In this document: piece by piece, positions 1 to 8,219 of the stretch
Layout: each line of letters begins with the position of its first letter
How positions within the stretch are numbered: the stretch's first letter is position 1
Assembly (NCBI RefSeq): GCF_016654015.1
Contig: NZ_JAEPWM010000019.1
Coordinates: forward strand, 1 to 46,332
Length of the DNA: 46,332 bases
DNA from: Ramlibacter ginsenosidimutans
GTDB lineage: Bacteria; Pseudomonadota; Gammaproteobacteria; Burkholderiales; Burkholderiaceae_C
Direction: 5' to 3'
Position numbers and translations under genes: made by a program
Notes under the pieces: generated by a model
Told to the model about the DNA's origin: nothing
The model's database searches: none
Seen by the model: the letters and a program-made list of their open reading frames with translations, nothing else

Positions 1-107
1 GTGCCGCTAGATCTACGGCACAGGTTCCAAGCCCAAAGGCTGGCGACGGCGTGCACCCGCTCCGCCCGGGTTGCCCCGAACTCTTAGAGTCTAGGAAAGA
101 AACATAC

Positions 108-193
108 AAGGCTGGCGGTGAGCACCGCGAACCCCAGCGATCCAGCGTAGCGCAGCGAGCTGGGGTTCGCCTGCGGCTCACCACCAGCCTACG
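108..193 (-). repeat. Long palindromic repeat, copy 1
   Basis: This is an imperfect inverted repeat with arms of about 33 nt around an asymmetric centre. The left arm contains GCTGGCGGTGAGC and GCGAACCCCAGC; the right arm contains GCTGGGGTTCGC and GGCTCACCACCAGCCTACG. The asymmetric centre runs opposite to the other copies in this window, so this one is inverted. The outermost left bases are degenerate (AAGG instead of GTAGG). Confidence 0.9.
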
Positions 194-293
194 GTTTGCG
201 ATTCAACCGCACAGGGCCGCACCAGGTGTGATTCGCGCACGGCGAACGAGGGTGGCTTGCCCTGGATTCAGCGTGCCGCGGGTGCGGACAGGT

Positions 294-409
294 GAACGCA
301 GAGGACGCAGAGATTACGCAGAGAGCGCAGAGAGCGCAGAGAAGTCAGAAAACCATTTCATGATGATCTTCTCTGCGCCCTCTGCGAAACCTTTGCGTCC
401 TCTGCGTTC
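294..409. repeat. GAACGCAGAGGACGCA inverted-end element, copy 1
   Basis: A 116-bp element starts with GAACGCAGAGGACGCAGAG and ends with the near inverse, TTTGCGTCCTCTGCGTTC. Inside it are short repeats of GCGCAGAGA on the left and CTCTGCG on the right, so the whole can fold as one long hairpin. No open frame is inside. A second copy with different inner sequence lies at 43367-43553. Its size and paired ends are like a miniature inverted-repeat element, though no transposase relative or target duplication was identified. Confidence 0.85.
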
Positions 410-626
410 GTCTTGCTCAAATCGCCACAGGCCCTCGAACACGCCACGCATGGCGCACCGCAGCGTGGCTCAGCCCTCAGCCCCGGACTGCACGCTTGGC
501 TGTGCGACGACGACACGCAAGGTCGTGCGGTTCCTACAGCGCAGCAAATTCACGCTTCCTAAAGTGGATGGCACAGGTGGTCGCGATCCCCGTGGCCCGA
601 AGCAGTTTCATATCGGAGTGAATTCC

Positions 627-851
627 ATGAACACCAAGATCGTCTCCGCGGCCGTGCTGGCCGCCTCCCTCCTGGGCCTGGGTGGCTGCGCCACGATGGA
701 CCGCCAGACCGTGGGTACCGTGGGTGGTGCCGCCGTGGGCGGCCTGGTCGGCAGCGCCATCGGTGGCACGGGCGCCACCATCCTGGGCGCCGGCGCCGGC
801 GCGCTGGTCGGCAACCAGATGACCAAGCCCGGTCATACGCTGAACAAGTAA
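627..851 (+). CDS. Glycine-zipper outer-membrane lipoprotein, small
   Basis: This 74-residue protein has a lipoprotein signal peptide with lipobox LGGC (Cys near residue 17) and then a glycine-zipper domain of alternating Gly, Ala and Val residues (about 26-65), as in OsmB- and SlyB-type envelope lipoproteins. It is probably anchored in the outer membrane. The ATG at 627 is preceded by GGAG at good spacing. A longer upstream reading would run through repeat DNA and is rejected. It converges with the oxygenase beta gene across a palindromic repeat. The family has no assigned catalytic role; members are often stress-induced. Confidence 0.85.
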   Translation: MNTKIVSAAVLAASLLGLGGCATMDRQTVGTVGGAAVGGLVGSAIGGTGATILGAGAGALVGNQMTKPGHTLNK

Positions 852-938
852 TTCACTTCAAAGAGTCGCAAGCGACTTTTGAAGTGGCTGATCGGTGCGA
901 AGTGCCGCTGTGCGCTTCGGGTCCGTGCCGGCACAAAC

Positions 939-1026
939 CGTAGGCTGGTGGTGAGCCGCAGGCGAACCCCAGCTTGCTGCGCGACGCTGGATCGCTGGGG
1001 TTCGCTCTCGCTCACCCCAGCCTACG
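939..1026 (+). repeat. Long palindromic repeat, copy 2
   Basis: This 88-bp copy begins CGTAGGCTGGTGGTGAGCC and ends CACCCCAGCCTACG, with inner arms GCGAACCCCAGC and GCTGGGGTTCGC. It sits between the convergent lipoprotein (ends 851) and oxygenase beta (ends 1066) genes, where such a hairpin could act on both transcripts. Confidence 0.9.
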
Positions 1027-1065
1027 GTGGAGTGCCGCAGGTGGGGCCGGGTGCGCGCCGCAGAT

Positions 1066-1545
1066 TCAGATCGGGTAGATCAGCGAGTTGAGGATCATCT
1101 CGCTGTCGTAGACGCACGTCCTGCGGGCGAACTTCAGGCCCTCGGGCGTGCGCACGATCTCGTCGATGTAGCGGCCGACGTTGTAGACCTCGCTGGCGTC
1201 GCCGGGACGCGTGCGGAAGACTGCGTAGTGCGTTTGCGCGCGGATGCGCTCGCCCTCGGGCGAGAGCAGTTGCGCGGGGCTCAGCACGTGGCGCGTGTAG
1301 TAAGGGCCGTGGAAGATGGTCTGCGTGATGCCGTACACGCGGTCCTTCATCATGCCGCGGCTTTCCAGCGCGATGAGCGCGAGCGGCAGTCCGCGGTCGA
1401 AGTTCTCGCGGGCCTGCACGGTGTAGCGGCCGTCTTCCAGGAAGAACGCGGGCCAGTCGTCGAAGCGGCGCTCGTCAAGCGCAGCGGCGTAGCGCGCATT
1501 GAGCTGGTCGATCTCCAGCTGCAGCAGCAGTTCGTCGCGATTCAT
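1066..1545 (-). CDS. Aromatic-ring-hydroxylating dioxygenase, beta subunit
   Basis: A 159-residue protein of the ring-hydroxylating dioxygenase small-subunit family (NTF2-like alpha+beta barrel). It has the typical N-terminal helix with DQLNARYAAALDERRFDDW, the FFLEDGRYTV strand and the C-terminal ARRTCVYDSEMILNSLIYPI end. The beta subunit has a structural role in the alpha3beta3 oxygenase. The start overlaps the alpha stop in an ATGA arrangement, so the two are translationally coupled. Longer upstream reading is antisense shadow. Substrate cannot be read from this subunit. No ferredoxin or reductase gene is adjacent. Confidence 0.93.
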   Translation of the reverse strand: MNRDELLLQLEIDQLNARYAAALDERRFDDWPAFFLEDGRYTVQARENFDRGLPLALIALESRGMMKDRVYGITQTIFHGPYYTRHVLSPAQLLSPEGERIRAQTHYAVFRTRPGDASEVYNVGRYIDEIVRTPEGLKFARRTCVYDSEMILNSLIYPI

Positions 1546-2867
1546 GCGCCCATGACCTTGCGCCAGTAGGCGTACATGCTGCGGATCAGCGTCTCGGTGA
1601 CCATGTGCTCGGTTCCCTGCGTGTCCGTGCCCCCGAGCTCGCACAGCGTCTCGCCGTCCTCGCCCCATTGGCGGAAGCCGTCCTGGCTGAACTGGATCAC
1701 CTCGCCGTCGTCGGCGCTGACGAAGCCGGCGGGTCCGAACAGGTTCGCCTGCCGCAGGCGCCGGCGCGTCATCTCCTCGCTGTCGTCGGCGAAGCCGAAG
1801 TGCGTCCAGACGAAGTCGAACTCGCCCTCGCCGCGCGGCACGATGTGCCGCGTGGACAGCGAGTTCACCTGCTGCTGGATGATGAGGCTGGGGAACAGCG
1901 TGATCATGGTGACCGACGGCATGATGTCCGTGCCGGGGTTGGCGGGATCGGGCACCTTCCACCAGGGCTCGGGCACGACGTCGAGCAGGCGCGTGTCGTT
2001 CAGCGCCATGTCGGCCTTGAAGCTGGTGACGCCCTGCGTCACCGCCTTGTTCTCGCCGCCCTCGTTGCGCCGCGAGATCATCACGGCATGCCGCCCTTGC
2101 GCGTCCATCACCATGCGGCTCTTCTGGTCGGCGCGCCACAGGCCGAAGGTGACGAACCAGGTGTGGAGCAGGCCCGGGTGGTACGGGTCCTTGATGTTCT
2201 CCATCATCAGCTTCCAGTTGCCCGGGATGCGCTGGCGGTTGTAGCCCAGCAGCGTGAGCTGGCGGCCGGAGAAGATGCGGTCCAGCCACGGCAGGATCTG
2301 AGGGCCGAGGTACTCCTCCAGCGGCTCAGCCTCGTCGCTGAACGTGGCGAACACCAGGCCATGCAGCACGGCCACGCGCAGTTGCCGCAGGCCATGCTGC
2401 TTCACGTCGAAGTCCGCGGGCATGCCGCCTTGCACGCAAGGCTGGCCGGCGGCATCCACCGCCGGCACGCCTTCCTTGAACGGCAGCCCCGCCAGTTCGC
2501 CATTCAGCTTGTACGTCCACTGGTGGTAAGGGCACACGAAGCTGCGCGCGTTGCCGTGCGGCTGCTGGCAGAAGCGCACGCCGCGATGGGCGCAGCGGTT
2601 CTCGACGACGCGGATCCCTGTATCGGTGCCACGGTCCTTCGGCGCCACACGATCGCGCACCAGGATCACGCTGCGCTCGCCGACCCAGGTGAGCCGGTAG
2701 TCGCCGACCTTGGGCACCTCGATCTCCAGTCCCACGTAGCACCAGTGCGGGCCGTAGAAGATCTTCTCCAGCTCCTCCCGATACAGCTGCGGGTCGGTGT
2801 AGGCCCAGAAGGGCACGCGGCTGGAGCCGGCGCGGCTCCAGCGCGGCAGGGATTCGGGGGCGTTCAT
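1542..2867 (-). CDS. Rieske aromatic-ring-hydroxylating dioxygenase, alpha subunit
   Basis: A 441-residue catalytic subunit. The Rieske [2Fe-2S] ligands are C92-x-H94 (CAHRG) and C112-x2-H115 (CPYHQW). The mononuclear iron site is in the segment NIKDPYHPGLLHTW, with D227, H230 and H235. These are followed by a SRPBCC-fold catalytic domain. The sequence style recalls anthranilate (AndAc-type) and salicylate 5-hydroxylase (NagG-type) large subunits, so a hydroxylated or amino-aromatic acid is a reasonable guess for substrate; that is inference. AGGAGA precedes the ATG. The gene is followed directly by its beta subunit. The ferredoxin and reductase must come from elsewhere, since none is in this window. 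Confidence 0.93.
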   Translation of the reverse strand: MNAPESLPRWSRAGSSRVPFWAYTDPQLYREELEKIFYGPHWCYVGLEIEVPKVGDYRLTWVGERSVILVRDRVAPKDRGTDTGIRVVENRCAHRGVRFCQQPHGNARSFVCPYHQWTYKLNGELAGLPFKEGVPAVDAAGQPCVQGGMPADFDVKQHGLRQLRVAVLHGLVFATFSDEAEPLEEYLGPQILPWLDRIFSGRQLTLLGYNRQRIPGNWKLMMENIKDPYHPGLLHTWFVTFGLWRADQKSRMVMDAQGRHAVMISRRNEGGENKAVTQGVTSFKADMALNDTRLLDVVPEPWWKVPDPANPGTDIMPSVTMITLFPSLIIQQQVNSLSTRHIVPRGEGEFDFVWTHFGFADDSEEMTRRRLRQANLFGPAGFVSADDGEVIQFSQDGFRQWGEDGETLCELGGTDTQGTEHMVTETLIRSMYAYWRKVMGA

Positions 2868-2928
2868 GGCGGGTCTCCTGCCCCGATCATATGAACGCTT
2901 AGCGATCGGGTCCAGCCGGGGTGCAGCC

Positions 2929-3582
2929 TCAGGCCTGCGCGCCGACCGCCTTGCGCCGGGACTTCCACGCCCCGAACAGCACCAGCAGCCCGGGCACGAG
3001 GATCATCGCCCAGATGATTTTCTCGAGGTTGTCCTTCACCCAGGGAATGCTGCCGAAGAAATAGCCGGCGGTGATGACGCCGCCGACCCACAGGGTGCCG
3101 CCCGTGACGTCGAACAGGGTGAAGCGGCTGCGCGTCATCTCCGCGACGCCGGCCACGAAGGGCGCGAAGGTCCGCAGGAAGGGCATGAAGCGCGCCAGCA
3201 CGATGGTGATGCCGCCGTACTTCTCGTAGAAGGCATGGGCCTGCTGGAAGGCGCGCTTGTTGAAGTAGCGCGAGTCCTCCCACTGGAACACCCGCGGGCC
3301 GAAGTGCCGCCCTATCGTGTAGTTGCTCTGGTTGCCCAGCACCGCCGCGGCGATCAGCAGCAGGACGGAGACGGGGTAGTTCATCGTGCCGACGCCGCAC
3401 AGGGCGCCCACAACGAACAGCAGCGAGTCCCCCGGCAGGAAGGGGAACACCACTACGCCCGTTTCCACGAAGATGATCAGGAACAGCAGCGCGTACACCC
3501 AGGCGCCGTAGTGCGTGACGAAGGCTTCGAGGTACTTGTCGACGTGCAGCACGAAGCCGACGAGGGTCATGAGGACATCCAT
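2929..3582 (-). CDS. DedA-family membrane protein
   Basis: A 217-residue inner-membrane protein of the DedA/SNARE-associated (VTT domain) family, now linked to lipid carrier flipping and membrane homeostasis. The DedA signature is clear: ETGVVVFPFLPGDSLLF (about 40-56), ARFMPFLRTFAPFVAG (about 120-135) and a Gly-rich segment GGTLWVGGVITAGYFFG. Hydrophobic segments lie near 27-45, 50-80, 140-165 and 180-204. Start chosen at 3582 (MDVLMTL); an ATG four codons later is possible. The start is 7 bp from the stop of the Hsp70 gene, so the two are probably cotranscribed. Confidence 0.92.
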   Translation of the reverse strand: MDVLMTLVGFVLHVDKYLEAFVTHYGAWVYALLFLIIFVETGVVVFPFLPGDSLLFVVGALCGVGTMNYPVSVLLLIAAAVLGNQSNYTIGRHFGPRVFQWEDSRYFNKRAFQQAHAFYEKYGGITIVLARFMPFLRTFAPFVAGVAEMTRSRFTLFDVTGGTLWVGGVITAGYFFGSIPWVKDNLEKIIWAMILVPGLLVLFGAWKSRRKAVGAQA

Positions 3583-3589
3583 GCGGGGA

Positions 3590-4909
3590 TTATCCCCGGC
3601 TGGCCGCATGCAGGCGCTGCGCGTGCACGCCCAGGCCCTGCGCCACGCTCGCATGACGGTCGCCCTGGATCGCGCGGGCCCGCGGCACGGCGGCCGCGAT
3701 GCGCTGCACCAGCGGGGTGAAGCCGGTGGAACCGCCGGTGAGATAAAGCACCTCCACCGCCTCGGGACCGACGCCGGCGGCGCGCAGGGTGTCCCGCGCG
3801 GCCTGCACGATGCGCTCCAGGTCCGCCTCCAGCGCGGCCACCGCCTCACGCTCGTCCAGCGCCGAGGCCAGTCCCCGCTCCAGGCGGCCCAGGTCGATGC
3901 GCGTGGCGCCACCTTCCGCCACGGCGATCTTCGCCGCCTCGGCCTGGCCCAGCAGCGCGTGGCCCAGGTGCTCCTCGACGACGGTCATCAGCCGCGCGTG
4001 CTGGCGCGGATCGCCGTAGAAGGACTTCATGCGGCGCAGTTCGTGCACGCGCGGCGCCGTGTACACGGTGTTCACCAGGTGCCACGTCGCCAGGTCGAAA
4101 TACACGCGGCTGGGCACTTCGCGCGGCTCGACACCGGGGCGCGCCGGACCCAGCCCGCGGTAGCCGCACGCCGGCAGGATGGTCGCCAGCTCCACCTGCC
4201 GGTCGAAATCGGTGCCGGCCACGTGCACGCCGTGGTTGGCGAGGATGTCGGCGCGCCGGTCCAGCCGCTGCCGCCGCTCGGGCCCGACGCGCACGAGCGA
4301 GAAGTCGGAGGTACCGCCGCCGATGTCGGCCACCAGCACAAGCTGCTCGTGGTCGGCCTGCAGCTCGTAGTCCAGGGCCGCCGCGATCGGCTCGTACTGG
4401 AAGCTCACGTCGGTGAAGCCCACCGCGCGCGCCGCGGCAGCGAGCGCGTCCTGCGCCTGCGCATCGCGCCTGGGGTCGTCGTCGACGAAGTGGACGGGGC
4501 GGCCCAGCACCACGCGCTCCAGCGCAGCGGCGCTGGCGCGTTCGGCCAGGGTCTTCAGGTGCTGCAGGTAGCCGCCCACGATGTCGAGATAGCGCACCGC
4601 GTGGCCGCCGCCCACTTCGGTCTGCTGGTCGGCCAGCGACGATCCGAGCACGCTCTTCATCGAGCGCATCAGCCGGCCCTCGTGCCCTTCGATGTACGCC
4701 GCCAGCGCGGCGCGGCCGTACAGGCGCAGCGGCGGCTCGTGCGCGGCGCGTCCCTCCACCTGGTAGAACACGGCGGTCGGCATGGTGACCTGCCCGTCCT
4801 CCACGTCCACCAGCGCCATGCGGCCATCCGCGCCGGGCACCGCGATGGCGGAGTTGGAAGTGCCGAAGTCGATGGCGCAGAAGGCGGAGGTCTGGGGGGA
4901 TCGGGACAT
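3590..4909 (-). CDS. Hsp70-family chaperone-like protein (YegD type)
   Basis: A 439-residue actin-fold ATPase of the Hsp70 family. Phosphate-1 motif is AIDFGTSNSA (about 12-21), phosphate-2 is VADIGGGTSDFSLV, and the adenosine motif is LTGGSTGFTPLV near the C-terminus. It is about the length of E. coli YegD and much shorter than DnaK: the nucleotide-binding domain is complete but the canonical substrate-binding domain and lid are missing. Clients are therefore unknown. It is divergent from mutL with a 57-bp gap, and upstream of dedA in one transcript. Confidence 0.88.
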   Translation of the reverse strand: MSRSPQTSAFCAIDFGTSNSAIAVPGADGRMALVDVEDGQVTMPTAVFYQVEGRAAHEPPLRLYGRAALAAYIEGHEGRLMRSMKSVLGSSLADQQTEVGGGHAVRYLDIVGGYLQHLKTLAERASAAALERVVLGRPVHFVDDDPRRDAQAQDALAAAARAVGFTDVSFQYEPIAAALDYELQADHEQLVLVADIGGGTSDFSLVRVGPERRQRLDRRADILANHGVHVAGTDFDRQVELATILPACGYRGLGPARPGVEPREVPSRVYFDLATWHLVNTVYTAPRVHELRRMKSFYGDPRQHARLMTVVEEHLGHALLGQAEAAKIAVAEGGATRIDLGRLERGLASALDEREAVAALEADLERIVQAARDTLRAAGVGPEAVEVLYLTGGSTGFTPLVQRIAAAVPRARAIQGDRHASVAQGLGVHAQRLHAASRG

Positions 4910-4966
4910 GGGGGCGCGGATTGTAGCGAGGGTGTCTGGTGCCGGGGCTCCTAGAATGCAGCCCAG

Positions 4967-6778
4967 ATGAGCGCCGTCCTCTCCCCTGCTGCCCGCCGCC
5001 CGATCCGCGAACTGCCCGACGAGCTGGTCAGCCAGATCGCCGCGGGCGAAGTCGTGGAGCGCCCCGCGTCCGTGGTGCGCGAGCTGGTGGACAACGCGCT
5101 GGACGCGGGCGCCACGCAGGTCACCGTGCGGCTGCTCGCCGGCGGCGTGCGCCTGATCGCTATCGAGGACGACGGCTGCGGCATCGAGCGCGAGCAGTTG
5201 CCGCTGGCGCTCAAGCGCCACGCCACCAGCAAGATCGGCTCGCTCGCGGACCTGGAGTCCGTCGGGACCATGGGCTTCCGGGGCGAGGCGCTCGCGGCGA
5301 TCGCGTCGGTGTCGGAGCTGCACCTGCTGTCGCGGACCGCGGGCCAGGCCAGCGCCTTCCTGCTGGACGCCTCCAGCGGCGAACTGCGGCCCGCCGCGCG
5401 CTCGACCGGCACGACGGTCGAAGTGAAGGAGCTGTTCTTCTCGACGCCCGCCCGCCGCAAGTTCCTGAAGACCGACGCCACCGAGCTTGCCCACTGCCTG
5501 GAGGCGGTGCGCCGCCATGCGCTCGCGCGCCCGGACGTGGGCTTCACCGTGTGGCACGAAGGCAAGCTGGTGGAGCAGTGGCGCGCCGGCGCGCGCGACC
5601 AGCGGCTGGCCGATGTGCTGGGCGAGGACTTCCTGGGCGACAGCGTGGCGATCGAGCACGTGGCCGGGCCGCTGCGCATCACGGGCCGGGCCGGCATCCC
5701 CGACGCGGCCCGTTCGCGGGCGGACTGGCAGTACGCGTACGTCAACGGCCGCTACGTGCGCGACAAGGTGATCACGCACGCGGCGCGCAGCGCCTACGAG
5801 GACTTGCTGCACGGCCAGCGGCAGCCGGTGTACGTGCTGCACCTGGCCATCGACCCGACGCGCGTGGACGTCAACGTGCATCCGACCAAGATCGAGGTGC
5901 GCTTCCGCGACAGCCGCGAGGTGCACCAGGCGGTGCGGCGTGCGGTGGAAGCCGCGCTGTCGGCGCCGCGCGCGGGGCAGGCCGCCCACCCGCAGGCCGT
6001 TCTGCCCGTGGCGGCGCCCGCACCTTCGCTGCCCGCGTGGCGGCAACCGGGCATCCCGTTCGCCGCCGAGCGCAGCGCCGACCTGGCCGCCTTGTGGCAG
6101 CCGCCGCAGGACGACGGCGGCGGGGCCGCGGCGGCCTCGACCTGGAGTTCACCCGCGGAGCTCGCCCCTCCTGCAGCGCCGCTGCCGGCCGGCGACTGGC
6201 CGCTGGGCCGGGCGATTGCGCAGATCCAGGGCATCTACATCCTCGCGGAGAACGCGCAGGGACTCGTCGTCGTCGACATGCATGCGGCGCACGAGCGCAT
6301 CGTGTACGAGCGGTTGAAGGCGCAGATGGATGCGCAGGCGATCCGCAGCCAGCCGCTGCTGATCCCCGCGACCTTTCCGGCCACGCCCGCCGAGATCGCC
6401 ACGGCCGAAGCGATGCAGTCCACGCTGGAACTGCTGGGCCTGCAGGTCACGCCCTTCACGCCGAAGACGCTGGCGGTGCGCGCCGTGCCGGCCACGCTCG
6501 CCCAGGGCGACGCCGTGGCCCTCGCGCGCGGCGTGCTGGCCGAACTGGCGCAGCACGACGCCAGCAGCGTGGTCGAGCGCGCCCGCAACGAGTTGCTGGC
6601 CACCATGGCCTGCCACGGCGCGGTGCGCGCCAACCGCAAGCTCACGCTGGAGGAGATGAACGCGCTGCTGCGCCAGATGGAGGAGACCGAGCGCTCCGAC
6701 CAGTGCAACCACGGCCGGCCCACCTGGCGCCAGCTCACGGTCAGGGAACTGGATGGTTTGTTCCTGCGCGGGCGCTAG
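4967..6778 (+). CDS. mutL: DNA mismatch repair protein MutL
   Basis: A 603-residue MutL. The N-terminal GHKL ATPase has E39 and N43 in RELVDNALDAG, the DDGCGI loop (68-73), ATSKI and GFRGEAL. A Pro/Ala-rich linker (about 335-405) leads to the C-terminal dimerisation domain. That domain carries DMHAAHERIVYE (from D437), which fits the DQHA(X)2E(X)4E endonuclease motif, and ends with QCNHGRPTW. It should therefore be a nicking MutL like that of Neisseria, unlike E. coli MutL. Its stop codon shares CTAG with the stop of the convergent gene at 6775. In related genomes miaA commonly follows mutL; here it is 3.9 kb downstream. Confidence 0.97.
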   Translation: MSAVLSPAARRPIRELPDELVSQIAAGEVVERPASVVRELVDNALDAGATQVTVRLLAGGVRLIAIEDDGCGIEREQLPLALKRHATSKIGSLADLESVGTMGFRGEALAAIASVSELHLLSRTAGQASAFLLDASSGELRPAARSTGTTVEVKELFFSTPARRKFLKTDATELAHCLEAVRRHALARPDVGFTVWHEGKLVEQWRAGARDQRLADVLGEDFLGDSVAIEHVAGPLRITGRAGIPDAARSRADWQYAYVNGRYVRDKVITHAARSAYEDLLHGQRQPVYVLHLAIDPTRVDVNVHPTKIEVRFRDSREVHQAVRRAVEAALSAPRAGQAAHPQAVLPVAAPAPSLPAWRQPGIPFAAERSADLAALWQPPQDDGGGAAAASTWSSPAELAPPAAPLPAGDWPLGRAIAQIQGIYILAENAQGLVVVDMHAAHERIVYERLKAQMDAQAIRSQPLLIPATFPATPAEIATAEAMQSTLELLGLQVTPFTPKTLAVRAVPATLAQGDAVALARGVLAELAQHDASSVVERARNELLATMACHGAVRANRKLTLEEMNALLRQMEETERSDQCNHGRPTWRQLTVRELDGLFLRGR

Positions 6779-8106
6779 AGCGCCTGGGCGGCGGGCGCGG
6801 CGTTCCTGCGCAGCAGGATGAGGCGGGTGGTCAGGCCGTCGTCGGTGACGTCCACGTGACCGAGCACCTCGCATCCTTGCAGGCTCACGGTCAACCAGTT
6901 CTCGAGGTTCTTCGTGTCCCGGTAGCGGCGCCACTTGAAGATGGTCTTGCTGTCGCCTTCGCCGTGGTACTGCAGGTGCAGCTGGTCGTAGCCATCGACG
7001 GGCTCCCTGGTCCGGTGGACCTTCAGCCACTGCGTCAGCCTGCCATGTTCCTCGTCGTAGACCCGGTAGTCCATCGACACGCGGCGGGCGCCCTCGCCGA
7101 TGAAGGCCTTGTAGCGCCGCATCATCTCCCCGTCCGGGAACAGCAGGTTGGGGTCGTAGGTGCCGGCATCGCCGGCCCCGAGCCGCTCGTCGAAGTTCCC
7201 GAGCAGCACGTCGAACAGCACGTAGTCGTTCTCGGCGACACCGCTCCAGAAGGTGGGGAAGAACTTCTGCAGGCCGGCGTCGAGGTTGGACACCGTGTTG
7301 CCCAGGATGGAGAAGAGGCGCGGCCGGGGCTGGCCCGCGAGCAGGTGCCGGAAGGCGTCCCAGCCGTATTCGAAGTCGCCGAGCACCCCGAAAGGCATGG
7401 GGGCACCGGCGTGTTCCATGCGCAGGCGTTTCATCGTCAGGAGCAACAGGCCCTCGCTGATGTCGATCGGCACATAGGATGGCCTGCTGCCCTTGCCGCC
7501 CAGCAGCGACATCAGCGCGGCGTCGACCTTCCCGTCGCCGGGCCCCAGCGAGACGAGGCTGCCCAGGGGCCGGTCCACCCGGGCCATCACATCGGCGAAC
7601 GCGGAGCGCAGCTTGCCTTCGCTGATGTCGTAGTCCTCGTGCTCGCTCACGCGCAGCCAGCTGCGCGCGCCGTCCACGCCCACGTAAAGCGCACGCTGGC
7701 CCCAGCCTACCTTGCCCTTTTCGAGGTGGGTCTTGAGGTCGTCCACGAAGCCGGGGGGCGAGTAGAGGACGAAGGCATCGGCTTCGTCGACCTCGGCTGC
7801 GCCTGCAGGAGCGCGCGCGGTCATCCCGCCCGCCAGGCGCGCTTCGGCTTCCCGCCGCCCGATGAAGGTGATCGCATAGAGCAGGAGGAGGAAAGCCAGC
7901 GCTATGGCGACTCCCCAGAACACGGCCTGGATCGCTTCGGGGCCGGCTGTCACCGCGGCCAGAATGCCGGGCACCGACGCCACCGAGACGGCCGCAAGGA
8001 TGCCGAACACGCCGCAGGAAAGGACCACCCAGGCGAACCGGGACAGCAGGCCGATGCGTTCGCCCCAGGTGCGAACCGGTTCCAGGGGATCGTTCACCAC
8101 GGCCAT
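6775..8106 (-). CDS. Membrane-anchored EgtD-like SAM-dependent methyltransferase
   Basis: A 443-residue protein with two predicted transmembrane helices (about 24-45 and 60-83), a short linker, then a cytoplasmic domain like the histidine-specific methyltransferase family (Methyltransf_33, EgtD type). Matching motifs are LVSLGPGDGKVDAAL (184-198, SAM loop), YVPIDISEGLLLL (211-223), a GDFEYGW segment and SILGNTVSNL (266-275), the counterpart of the GSTIGN motif in EgtD. The C-terminal domain has a typical WLKVHRT/WRRYRDTKN beta region. EgtD itself trimethylates histidine for ergothioneine and is soluble. No egtB is nearby, so the methyl acceptor is unknown. The 3' end overlaps mutL by four bases. 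Confidence 0.75.
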   Translation of the reverse strand: MAVVNDPLEPVRTWGERIGLLSRFAWVVLSCGVFGILAAVSVASVPGILAAVTAGPEAIQAVFWGVAIALAFLLLLYAITFIGRREAEARLAGGMTARAPAGAAEVDEADAFVLYSPPGFVDDLKTHLEKGKVGWGQRALYVGVDGARSWLRVSEHEDYDISEGKLRSAFADVMARVDRPLGSLVSLGPGDGKVDAALMSLLGGKGSRPSYVPIDISEGLLLLTMKRLRMEHAGAPMPFGVLGDFEYGWDAFRHLLAGQPRPRLFSILGNTVSNLDAGLQKFFPTFWSGVAENDYVLFDVLLGNFDERLGAGDAGTYDPNLLFPDGEMMRRYKAFIGEGARRVSMDYRVYDEEHGRLTQWLKVHRTREPVDGYDQLHLQYHGEGDSKTIFKWRRYRDTKNLENWLTVSLQGCEVLGHVDVTDDGLTTRLILLRRNAAPAAQAL

Positions 8107-8219
8107 GGCCCACCCTCCTCGCGCCCGCGCCGGGCTCTGGCCGGCTTATAGCACCCGGCGGCGCGCCCGCCATTCCCCCGACACGGAACTTGACCTGATC
8201 GCCCTACTCTCACCCTTCG

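Larger units (their letters stand above)
1..626. other. Repeat-rich non-coding region
   Basis: No convincing gene is seen before the lipoprotein at 627. The stretch begins with a near-perfect palindrome at 1-21 (GTGCCG and CGGCAC arms around TAGATCTA). It then holds one copy of the long palindromic repeat (108-193) and one copy of the GAACGCAGAGGACGCA element (294-409), both listed separately. The open frame that runs through it reads across both repeats and has no family-like sequence, so it is not called. 410-626 should carry the promoter of the lipoprotein gene, but no clear -35/-10 pair was identified. Confidence 0.6.

Noticed and set aside
51..626. Upstream extension of the small lipoprotein to 266 residues
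   Set aside because: It passes through two repeat elements and would bury the lipoprotein signal peptide; GGAG and ATG at 627 fit better.
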